Source: Ignavibacteria bacterium
GTDB taxonomy: Bacteria > Bacteroidota > Ignavibacteria > Kapaibacteriales > UBA4661
Assembly (NCBI GenBank): GCA_013298375.1
Contig: JAAFHM010000137.1
Location: forward strand, 4,373 to 10,514
Direction: 5' to 3'
Length of the DNA: 6,142 bases
Below the pieces are notes generated by a model. It did no database searches. It was not told the origin of the DNA and saw nothing but the letters and a program-made list of their open reading frames with translations. The position numbers and the translations under genes were made by a program. Below, piece by piece: positions 1 through 5,296 of the stretch (within the stretch, counting starts at the first letter, position 1; each line of letters begins with the position of its first letter).

Positions 1-1217
1 ACATAGCGCTGCACGACAAACTCCTCCAAGCGCAACTGCACTAGTTTTTTCTCCTCGCCTTTTTCATTCACGCCCAAAGCAACGATGTCAACGTCCATAC
101 GCGGCGGCGGTGTTGAAAACGCCGTATCAACGCGCCGCAGGGTCTCGCGGATAATCCGCAGGCGCTTCCCATTTTCCGCCGACATGACAGTATCGCGGCG
201 AAACTGTGAAATACCAACCATAAATGGATTCCGAATGCGCTTTTGATAAACGATGATGGTGTCCACACGGCGATATTCCTCGAAGCGCTGAAGGGTTTCC
301 TCTTGACGATAAAATACCGAAATTCCCGCACGAAGTTGATGAAGATTCCACGTCAAGCCCTCCACAACGGGATTCAAGCCCCACATTCCAAAGACTTCCG
401 GCTGCACCGAAAGCCGCCCCATACCGCCCGCCAACGTCAAGCCTTCCAACGGAATTTCATAGCCGATTCCGGCGAGAGCGGAGAGCGAGAGTTCACTAGC
501 ACGAGGAATTGTGCCATTTCTAGGGTTGCGCTCCTGTGGATTGGTGGTAAATTGTCCCACGTCGTTAGGAGACAATACTTCTTTTTGCCCAAACGAGCGC
601 GTGAGCAAAAAGCCAATTCTTCCGCCCGCATAGAACTTGAGGTTTGATGCGGGTAATGGGGTGATGATAAGCGACGGCTCGAGAGCAAGCGAGGAAGAAT
701 AAGTTTGAAGATTCACCGTAGAAAATACATCAAAATCCCGACCATTAGGGTCAATGATGGGAATAGGGCGGGAGTCTTGATTACGAAAAAGTACATCGTG
801 ATTGGCAAAGGAAAGCCGAGCGGAAAGACCGAGCAACGATGAAAACGCAGATTCTAGTACCAGCCCAAAAGCGGGAACAATACTAGCGGCGCTGCCAAAC
901 GATATAGTGTCTTGCGCAAAATCAAAATTACGCACAGGGATATCCGGGAGCGCCGTAAAATTTGCCGCATGCCAATTCAAATTTCCTGCCCCAAAAAGAC
1001 CAAAGCGAATTTGCGGATAAACTGGCGGAAGTGTTTGAGATTGCTCGGCAGAGGATGTAGTCTGTGCTTGTGCAGTTTTTGCCCCAAATGACACGAGAAC
1101 GAGCAAACTCAGCGCGAAAAGCAGGAGAAAAAAATGTAACCGAAGATTTGTTGAAAGGATAGAAAAACAGTGCGAAGTCGGCTTCGCAGCGTGTTTCGTC
1201 GGCTGTTGAAGGGTCAT
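1..1217 (-). CDS. Outer-membrane beta-barrel protein, OmpA-family-like, N-terminal part (cut by left edge)
   Basis: An uninterrupted reading frame of 405 codons runs from the ATG at 1217-1215 off the left edge. An in-frame TGA lies three codons upstream, so this is the first possible ATG. Residues 1-26 form a long basic/polar lead, 27-46 a hydrophobic segment (HFFLLLFALSLLVLVSFGA), and A49-Q50-A51 is a plausible signal peptidase I site, so the product should be exported. Residues 72-91 (FGLFGAGNLNWH... ending NF..LP) and the alternating aromatic/small residue pattern up to about 310 suggest an outer-membrane barrel. After it come DT-containing repeats (VDT around D319, RDTV around D342, VDTAF around D364) and LRLEEF at 395-400. 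From memory, this arrangement precedes a C-terminal OmpA peptidoglycan-binding domain in Chlorobi/Kapabacteria proteins; that domain would lie outside the window. No Shine-Dalgarno is evident. The barrel and export calls are fairly sure; the OmpA C-terminus is inferred. Confidence 0.75.
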   Translation of the reverse strand, partial: MTLQQPTKHAAKPTSHCFSILSTNLRLHFFLLLFALSLLVLVSFGAKTAQAQTTSSAEQSQTLPPVYPQIRFGLFGAGNLNWHAANFTALPDIPVRNFDFAQDTISFGSAASIVPAFGLVLESAFSSLLGLSARLSFANHDVLFRNQDSRPIPIIDPNGRDFDVFSTVNLQTYSSSLALEPSLIITPLPASNLKFYAGGRIGFLLTRSFGQKEVLSPNDVGQFTTNPQERNPRNGTIPRASELSLSALAGIGYEIPLEGLTLAGGMGRLSVQPEVFGMWGLNPVVEGLTWNLHQLRAGISVFYRQEETLQRFEEYRRVDTIIVYQKRIRNPFMVGISQFRRDTVMSAENGKRLRIIRETLRRVDTAFSTPPPRMDVDIVALGVNEKGEEKKLVQLRLEEFVVQRY

Positions 1218-1356
1218 GGAGGTTCAAAAGAAAAGAGAATTTCTGCATCAGACAGCAAGATACGAAAAACTATGCTGACGGAAAAATGCTTCTAAACGTG
1301 TATTTTTGCAGGACCGCATGAATCATTCTGCTTACCACACCAGACCGCATCAATCC
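1218..1356. other. Divergent intergenic region between the outer-membrane protein gene and recO
   Basis: This 139-bp stretch separates two genes pointing away from each other, so it should hold both promoters. The plus-strand candidate is listed separately at 1301-1308. On the minus strand the nearest thing to a -7 element is TAGTTTTT, one base off TAnnTTTG, which I do not consider sufficient. No hairpin, CIRCE element or riboswitch-like structure was seen. Confidence 0.5.
1301..1308 (+). promoter_or_regulatory. Candidate -7 promoter element for recO
   Basis: TATTTTTG matches the Bacteroidota -7 consensus TAnnTTTG exactly and would put transcription start near 1315, about 40 bp before the preferred recO ATG. 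No convincing TTG -33 element lies about 20 bp upstream, so support is limited. If real, it rules out a TTG codon at 1306 as the recO start, because that codon overlaps the element. Confidence 0.3.
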
Positions 1357-2124
1357 ATGATTAGTACAACCGAAGCCATTATCTTAAAATCGCTAAAATA
1401 CCGCGATTCCAGCAAAATTCTGACTGCGTACACGGCAGAATTTGGGCGCTGTTCGCTTATTGCCAATGGCGCTCGGAAAGCGAAAAACAAGTTTGGAAGC
1501 GCCTTGGAGCCGATGTCGTGCAGCACACTCACCTTCTACAAACGCAACGGCAAAGATTTACACACGCTCTCCGGTGCCGAAACGTCGGTATCGCTTCGCA
1601 ATCTCATGGAGTCTTTCGACCGCATTACTGCTGGGCTGGCGATGTGTGAGATTATTTACACGACCCAAGTACACGAAGAGCAGAATATCGCTATTTTCAC
1701 CTTGCTCAAAAATGCGCTTATCGCTTTGAATGCGAGTGATGGTAACGAACAGACGCTTGTGCTATGGTTTCAAGCCCATTACGCGGCACTTTTGGGGTTT
1801 CGGATTATGCCGGAAACCTGCGCAGCAAGTGGTGAAGCCGTGCAGCCTTCGGACGCACCAACCTTTACATTGTCGCTTGCCGATGGAGCGCCGTATTCTC
1901 CGGCGTTTGCCCGACTCAACACGGGATTTCAGGTGGATGCCGGAACGCTGGCGGTGTTGCAACGCCTTATGCGAATTCCGCCGGAACAGGCTTTACTGCT
2001 GGTTTTGTCGCCACGCCAGCAATCGCAACTGGAAGATTTTTTAACGATGTATTATCAATTTCACCTTGACCGCAATGTTAGCGACCGTTCGAGGCGCTTT
2101 TTGCAAGCGGCGCATGGCGCATAA
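1357..2124 (+). CDS. recO: DNA repair protein RecO (recombination mediator)
   Basis: The product is 255 residues, normal for RecO. RecO works with RecR in the RecF pathway, loading RecA onto SSB-coated single-stranded gaps and annealing complementary strands in the cytoplasm. Residues 1-80 are the characteristic N-terminal OB fold (TEAIILKSLKYRDSSKILTA..., then EFGRCSLIANGARK and LEPMSCSTLTFY). A helical domain follows, with LGFRIMPETC at 147-156 at the family's usual start of the zinc-binding region and YYQFHLDRNVSDRSRRFL near the C-terminus. Only one cysteine (C155) remains where many RecO proteins have four, so the zinc site looks lost, as in some other RecO proteins. The ATG at 1357 was chosen because MISTTEAIILK matches the family N-terminus; the frame stays open upstream to an ATG at 1318 and a TTG at 1306. 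It runs in the same direction as hrcA, 79 bp ahead, with no terminator between. Confidence 0.92.
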   Translation: MISTTEAIILKSLKYRDSSKILTAYTAEFGRCSLIANGARKAKNKFGSALEPMSCSTLTFYKRNGKDLHTLSGAETSVSLRNLMESFDRITAGLAMCEIIYTTQVHEEQNIAIFTLLKNALIALNASDGNEQTLVLWFQAHYAALLGFRIMPETCAASGEAVQPSDAPTFTLSLADGAPYSPAFARLNTGFQVDAGTLAVLQRLMRIPPEQALLLVLSPRQQSQLEDFLTMYYQFHLDRNVSDRSRRFLQAAHGA

Positions 2125-2130
2125 AATTTG

Positions 2131-2153
2131 TATTGTGCAAGGCTATTGTGCAA
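2131..2153 (+). repeat. Two 10-bp direct repeats upstream of hrcA
   Basis: TATTGTGCAA occurs at 2131-2140 and again at 2144-2153, a 13-bp period. The second copy supplies the TTG of the proposed -33 element for hrcA, so the pair could be a regulator site, but a chance repeat cannot be excluded. It does not resemble CIRCE. Confidence 0.4.
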
Positions 2154-2176
2154 CGCTGTGAAAAATCGTAGCTTTG
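2146..2176 (+). promoter_or_regulatory. Candidate Bacteroidota-type promoter for hrcA
   Basis: TTG at 2146-2148 and TAGCTTTG at 2169-2176 match the -33 TTG and -7 TAnnTTTG elements, with 20 bp between them, close to the usual spacing. Transcription would begin near 2183 and give a leader of about 20 nt before the hrcA ATG at 2204. This would let hrcA be transcribed separately from recO. It also argues against a TTG start at 2174, which lies inside the -7 element. Support is motif-level only. Confidence 0.4.
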
Positions 2177-2203
2177 CGTAGTACATTTTCGCATATTATC
2201 GCT

Positions 2204-3271
2204 ATGAAAAACACCCCATTTGCCCGCCATGCCGGGCGCGAGCTTTCTGCCCGCGAACGCTCAATTTTACAAGCGATTATCCAAAATTTTATTCTGGATG
2301 CAACGCCTGTGGGATCGCGCAATCTCTCGAAATTTTTGCAAGAAGAGTTGCATTTAAGCCCCGCAACGCTGCGTAATGCCATGAGTGACCTCGAAGAAAT
2401 GGGCTTTATCGCCCAGCCGCACACCTCGTCGGGACGTGTGCCGACGGACAAAGGCTACCGCTACTACGTGGATTCGCTGATGAATGTGGAGCATCTGCCG
2501 AAACCCGAAATTGCGGCAATTCAGCAAAATATTCTCGCCGCCAAACATCAAGAAGCCGCTCTGAAAGACGTTTCCAAGATATTGGGGTCGCTCTCGCGGT
2601 ATTTGAGTGTAGTGAAAATGCCGCAAATTGCCCACGCGACGATTGACAAATTGGAGTTGTTCCGCTTGGCTTCGCACCGCTTACTCGTTGTTCTGACGCT
2701 CAATTCCGACATCGTGCGGACGCTTTCGCTTGAGGCATCCTTTGAACTGGAAAATGCCGAATGTGAAGATTTAGCAAGAGCGCTCAATGAGCGCCTTGCA
2801 GGGAAGTCGCTTGATTTTATTCGGACAAATTTGCAAAACCTCGTCCGCGAAGCAGACCTTGATAATCACGCACTAGTGCGGCTTTTCGTGGATTCGGCAG
2901 ATGCGCTGCTCACCGACCACGTTGTACCGGGCGACACGGTGCATATCGCCGGAGCGCAGCACCTTTTCGACCAACCGGAATTCGGCTCTCCATCTCGTGT
3001 TCGTAGCATTATCGAACTCATGGAGAGCGAAGAAATTATCGTGCATTTGCTGGAAAATTCTGCCGCGCAAGAAGGCGCAGTCAGCATTGCCATCGGCAGC
3101 GAAATGGATTCAACGCTGATGGAAGAATATAGTTTGCTTACCACCAAATACCGCTATGCGTCTGCCAATGCGGTCGGAACGATTGGGCTGATTGGTCCGA
3201 AGCGTATGAATTATTCGCGTCTGATTGCGATTATGCATTATGTCGCATCAGCGCTTTCGCATGAGATGTAG
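2204..3271 (+). CDS. hrcA: Heat-inducible transcription repressor HrcA
   Basis: The product is 355 residues, the usual HrcA length. HrcA is a dimeric repressor of chaperone operons (groESL, dnaK) that binds the CIRCE inverted repeat and needs GroEL to stay active. The N-terminal winged helix covers residues 13-90 with family-diagnostic strings PVGSR (35-39), LSPATLRN (51-58), DLEEMGFIAQPHTSSGRVPT (62-81) and KGYRYYVD (83-90). The C-terminal end has the family's VGTIGLIGPKRMNYSRLI segment. The ATG at 2204 was chosen over an upstream TTG at 2174 that would lie within the putative promoter. Unusually, the gene is not followed by grpE, dnaJ or dnaK, but by a Uma2-family array beginning 69 bp later. 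No CIRCE-like sequence (TTAGCACTC-N9-GAGTGCTAA) is visible upstream, so autoregulation of the usual kind is not apparent. No terminator was seen after the stop. Confidence 0.95.
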   Translation: MKNTPFARHAGRELSARERSILQAIIQNFILDATPVGSRNLSKFLQEELHLSPATLRNAMSDLEEMGFIAQPHTSSGRVPTDKGYRYYVDSLMNVEHLPKPEIAAIQQNILAAKHQEAALKDVSKILGSLSRYLSVVKMPQIAHATIDKLELFRLASHRLLVVLTLNSDIVRTLSLEASFELENAECEDLARALNERLAGKSLDFIRTNLQNLVREADLDNHALVRLFVDSADALLTDHVVPGDTVHIAGAQHLFDQPEFGSPSRVRSIIELMESEEIIVHLLENSAAQEGAVSIAIGSEMDSTLMEEYSLLTTKYRYASANAVGTIGLIGPKRMNYSRLIAIMHYVASALSHEM

Positions 3272-3299
3272 AGCAGCACGGGAATCACGCATCTACGGG

Positions 3300-3340
3300 G
3301 CTTGCAGCAATTTATCCACCGAACCACAAAGGTACGCGCA
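3300..3340 (+). pseudogene. Relic of a Uma2-gene 3' end plus leader
   Basis: These bases align with the end and intergenic spacer of Uma2 copy 1 (3899-3939). Starting CTTGCAG, both continue ...ATTTATCCACC.AACC...AAAGG before the next ATG. Read in the frame starting at 3301, the relic gives LAAIYPPNH, matching the LAEIYPPNR ending of copies 1 and 3, but without the stop codon at that point. The fragment therefore appears to be the tail of a lost or truncated upstream paralogue, or the left edge of the duplication unit. Its AAAGG (3328-3332) now serves as the likely ribosome-binding site of copy 1. Homology is not evident before about 3300. Confidence 0.65.
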
Positions 3341-3928
3341 ATGATACAACAACCGAACATATTAACCGAAGAACGCCGTGTAGTGCGCTCTGGCGTGGGC
3401 GTGGAGGAGTACCTTGCTTTCGAGAATGCCAGCGAAGAGCGCCATGAATTTCACAATGGAGATATTGTTGCTATGCCCGGAAATACTGGATACCACGAAG
3501 AGTTAAGCATTGAAATTGCCGCCAGCCTCCTGATGCAGGTTCGCGGCAGGGCAAAGGTATTTGGTAGTAATCTTAAAGTTATGATTCCAACGTACAATCG
3601 TTACGTTTACCCCGACCTATCCATTGTTCGCGGTATGCCGGAATATAGCGATGAAGGGAAACGAGAATTACTAAATCCGACAGTGATAATTGAGATACTT
3701 TCGCCCAGCACTGCTGACTTTGATGTAACCGATAAATTCACGTATTACCAGAGCATTCCGTCCTTGGAGGAAGTTGCATTCTTCGCTCAAGACCGCGCTC
3801 ATGCTGAACTTTTTCGCAAAAACGCCGATGGACGCTGGGAGATGGTTGAAAGCAAGAATGGCATGGTCGAATTTGCTTCCGTGCAAGCAAATATCAGCCT
3901 TGCAGAGATTTATCCACCAAACCGCTAA
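3341..3928 (+). CDS. Uma2-family (DUF820) predicted endonuclease, copy 1
   Basis: This 195-residue protein has the full Uma2/DUF820 layout. That family has a restriction-endonuclease-like PD-(D/E)XK fold and is usually annotated as an endonuclease, although its cellular target is unknown. Visible landmarks are the N-terminal EEYLAFENASEERHEFHNGD (22-41), IPTYNRYVYPD ending at D92, NPTVIIEILSPST with E118, and TDKFTYYQSIPSLEEVAFF with K132; D92, E118 and K132 are the expected active-site trio. No signal peptide or membrane segment is seen, so it is probably cytoplasmic. The ATG at 3341 aligns with the starts of copies 2 and 4 (MI.EPNILTE type) and follows AAAGG by 8 nt. The frame is open upstream to a TTG at 3302, but that stretch is the relic read out of frame. 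Copy 2 starts after 11 bp. Confidence 0.9.
   Translation: MIQQPNILTEERRVVRSGVGVEEYLAFENASEERHEFHNGDIVAMPGNTGYHEELSIEIAASLLMQVRGRAKVFGSNLKVMIPTYNRYVYPDLSIVRGMPEYSDEGKRELLNPTVIIEILSPSTADFDVTDKFTYYQSIPSLEEVAFFAQDRAHAELFRKNADGRWEMVESKNGMVEFASVQANISLAEIYPPNR
3406..3486 (+). repeat. 81-nt conserved block, copy A (Uma2 copy 1)
   Basis: Encodes the EYLAFENASEERHEFHNGD region. It differs from the blocks at 4005-4085 and 4761-4841 at a single base (GTTG for ATTG). Matching stops abruptly on the 3' side, shortly after the MPGNT codons. Confidence 0.9.
3731..3798 (+). repeat. 68-nt conserved block, copy A (Uma2 copy 1)
   Basis: Covers DKFTYYQSIPSLEEVAFFAQDRA and differs from 4333-4400 in copy 2 at one base (CCG versus GCG). 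The matching region of copies 3 and 4 is clearly different (KFEYYRS). Confidence 0.85.
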
Positions 3929-3930
3929 AG
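3867..3930 (+). repeat. 64-nt conserved tail block, copy A (Uma2 copy 1)
   Basis: Covers the EFASVQANISLAEIYPPNR-stop codons and two bases beyond. It matches 5225-5288 at the end of copy 3 with two mismatches. Copy 2 matches only the first half of it. Confidence 0.85.
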
Positions 3931-3931
3931 G
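3926..3931 (+). promoter_or_regulatory. Stop codon merged with ribosome-binding site (TAAAGG)
   Basis: The stop codon of copy 1 (TAA, 3926-3928) overlaps an AAAGG Shine-Dalgarno-like sequence that lies 8 nt before the copy 2 ATG. Ribosomes ending copy 1 would sit on the copy 2 start, which suggests translational coupling. The same TAAAG arrangement recurs before copy 4 (TAAAGA, 5284-5289). Confidence 0.5.
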
Positions 3932-3939
3932 CACATGCT

Positions 3940-4533
3940 ATGATACCGGAACCGAACATATTGACCGAAGTCCGCCGCTTGGTGCGCTCTGGAGCAACGG
4001 CGACGGAGTACCTTGCTTTCGAGAATGCCAGCGAAGAGCGCCATGAATTTCACAATGGAGATATTATTGCTATGCCCGGAAATACCAGTTACCATGAGCG
4101 TCTTGTCTTTAAAATATTGCGCAGCCTCGGCAATCAACTTACCGACAATGAGTATATGATTTTTCCAAGTAACCTCAAAACCATGATTCCAACCTACAAT
4201 CGTTTTGTTTATCCTGACATCACGATTGTACGCGGCGAGGGAGCGTTTCAAGACCACGAGCAGCGCGAGCTTCTGAACCCGACGGCGATTATCGAAATAC
4301 TCTCCCCAAGCACGGCACACCGCGATTTGACGGATAAATTCACGTATTACCAGAGCATTGCGTCCTTGGAGGAAGTTGCATTCTTCGCTCAAGACCGCGC
4401 ATATGTTGAGATCTTTCGCAAAAATACCGACGGACGTTGGGAGATGGTTGAAATCAAAAATGGCATCGTCGAATTTGCCTCTGTGCAAGCAAATATCAAT
4501 CTTGTGGAAGTGTATCCTCAATCGCGTTTTTAA
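3940..4533 (+). CDS. Uma2-family (DUF820) predicted endonuclease, copy 2
   Basis: A 197-residue paralogue of copy 1 in the same frame layout, with the predicted active-site residues intact: D93 in VYPD, E119 in IIEILSPST and K133 in TDKFTYY. Residues 22-48 are encoded by DNA nearly identical to copies 1 and 3. Residues 51-78 (from YHERLVFKILRSL to MIFPSN) differ strongly from the same stretch in the other copies. Its last residues (VEVYPQSRF) depart from the AEIYPPNR ending of copies 1 and 3, so the tail has a different history. The ATG at 3940 aligns with the other starts and follows AAAGG; an ATG at 3935 is followed two codons later by a stop and is not used. A 21-bp gap separates it from copy 3. 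Confidence 0.9.
   Translation: MIPEPNILTEVRRLVRSGATATEYLAFENASEERHEFHNGDIIAMPGNTSYHERLVFKILRSLGNQLTDNEYMIFPSNLKTMIPTYNRFVYPDITIVRGEGAFQDHEQRELLNPTAIIEILSPSTAHRDLTDKFTYYQSIASLEEVAFFAQDRAYVEIFRKNTDGRWEMVEIKNGIVEFASVQANINLVEVYPQSRF
4005..4085 (+). repeat. 81-nt conserved block, copy B (Uma2 copy 2)
   Basis: Identical base for base to 4761-4841 in copy 3 and one base different from 3406-3486. The lack even of silent changes, beside strongly diverged flanks, indicates recent gene conversion or recombination. Confidence 0.92.
4333..4400 (+). repeat. 68-nt conserved block, copy B (Uma2 copy 2)
   Basis: One mismatch to 3731-3798 in copy 1. The sequence just after it (ATATGTTGAG versus TCATGCTGAA) diverges at once. 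Confidence 0.85.
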
Positions 4534-4554
4534 TGAGTTTTCCAGGAAAATACC

Positions 4555-5286
4555 ATGAACATAAGCAATCAAACATTTCTTTCCGACGGGCGGCGTGTCG
4601 TCGCAACGGAAGCGACTATTGAGGAATATTTATTCTTTGAAAATGCAAACGAAGAAAAGCATGAATTCCATGATGGCAGTATTATTACGCTTTACAGCGA
4701 TTACGAGTATATTCCCGCCGAAACAGAAAGAAAAATTGTCCGCACAGGTGCGACGGTGGAGGAGTACCTTGCTTTCGAGAATGCCAGCGAAGAGCGCCAT
4801 GAATTTCACAATGGAGATATTATTGCTATGCCCGGAAATACTGGTTATCACGAGCATTTAATGTTCAAGATTATGTTTGCAATCGGTAAGCACATTGCAG
4901 CACCTGAATATTGGATATTTGGGAGTAATTTAAAAACGATGATACCGACCTACAATCGCTATGTCTATCCTGACGTAACAATCGTGCGTGGCGAAGCGCA
5001 ATATAATGACGCAGGAAAGCGAGAATTACTGAACCCGACCGTGATACTTGAGATACTTTCGCCAAGCACTGCTGAATTTGATTTGACCGATAAATTCGAG
5101 TACTACCGCAGCATTCCGTCGTTGGAAGAAGTCGCCTTTTTCGACCAGCAAAGACCGTCTGTGCGCCTGTTTCGCCGGAATGCACACGGACGCTGGGAAA
5201 TCATTGAAATTGAAAACGGCGTGATCGAATTTGCCTCCGTGCAAGCAAATATCAGCCTTGCAGAGATTTACCCACCAAACCGCTAA
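4555..5286 (+). CDS. Uma2-family predicted endonuclease, copy 3, with extra truncated N-terminal Uma2 module
   Basis: At 243 residues this is about 48 longer than its neighbours. The extra length is a second, incomplete N-terminal module. Residues 11-46 (GRRVVATEATIEEYLFFEN, then EEKHEFHDG) align with residues 57-92 (ERKIVRTGATVEEYLAFEN, then EERHEFHNG) at 22 of 36 positions without gaps. A linker, YSDYEYIPAE, joins them. Residues 57-243 are a full Uma2 domain with D140 (YVYPD), E166 (ILEILSPST) and K180 (TDKFEYY). The front module lacks all three catalytic residues, so it cannot be a nuclease by itself. The ATG at 4555 has AGGA at 4544-4547, 7 nt upstream, the best ribosome site in the array. 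No other ATG precedes the second module closely, so the fusion is likely translated whole. Copy 4 begins 10 bp after the stop. Confidence 0.88.
   Translation: MNISNQTFLSDGRRVVATEATIEEYLFFENANEEKHEFHDGSIITLYSDYEYIPAETERKIVRTGATVEEYLAFENASEERHEFHNGDIIAMPGNTGYHEHLMFKIMFAIGKHIAAPEYWIFGSNLKTMIPTYNRYVYPDVTIVRGEAQYNDAGKRELLNPTVILEILSPSTAEFDLTDKFEYYRSIPSLEEVAFFDQQRPSVRLFRRNAHGRWEIIEIENGVIEFASVQANISLAEIYPPNR
4585..4692 (+). repeat. Truncated N-terminal Uma2 module fused to copy 3
   Basis: Encodes residues 11-46 of copy 3. It resembles 4723-4830 of the same gene and the N-termini of the other copies at protein level. At nucleotide level it is clearly more diverged than the 81-nt block, so it is an older fragment that has not been homogenised. 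Confidence 0.75.
4761..4841 (+). repeat. 81-nt conserved block, copy C (Uma2 copy 3)
   Basis: Identical to 4005-4085. To the left the match with copy 1 runs five bases further (GTGGA), while copy 2 differs there, so the exchanged tracts do not share the same borders. Confidence 0.92.
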
Positions 5287-5288
5287 AG
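5225..5288 (+). repeat. 64-nt conserved tail block, copy B (Uma2 copy 3)
   Basis: Two mismatches to 3867-3930 at the end of copy 1, including the shared stop codon context CGCTAAAG. After it the spacers differ (ATTTCGTT here, GCACATGCT there). Confidence 0.85.
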
Positions 5289-5296
5289 ATTTCGTT

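Noticed and set aside
243..647. Plus-strand open frame of 134 codons and other frames across 68-1248
   Set aside because: They overlap the 405-codon minus-strand gene, which has a signal peptide and barrel-like composition. The competing products look random.
1306..1356. Upstream TTG (1306) or ATG (1318) as the recO start
   Set aside because: The added residues (DRMNHSAYHTRPHQS) are not RecO-like, the TTG overlaps a candidate promoter element, and the ATG at 1357 begins the family N-terminus exactly.
2090..2124. GGCGCAT tandem repeat at the end of recO as a terminator or regulatory hairpin
   Set aside because: It is a short direct repeat within the coding end, without a T-tract after it.
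3272..3340. Terminator between hrcA and the Uma2 array
   Set aside because: No stem of useful length followed by a T-run is present.
3925..4572. Long minus-strand open frame (215 codons) opposite Uma2 copy 2, with similar antisense frames at 4630-4857 and 5026-5316
   Set aside because: They repeat because the sense genes repeat, and they carry no recognisable domain. The sense strand encodes clear Uma2 proteins with conserved active-site residues.
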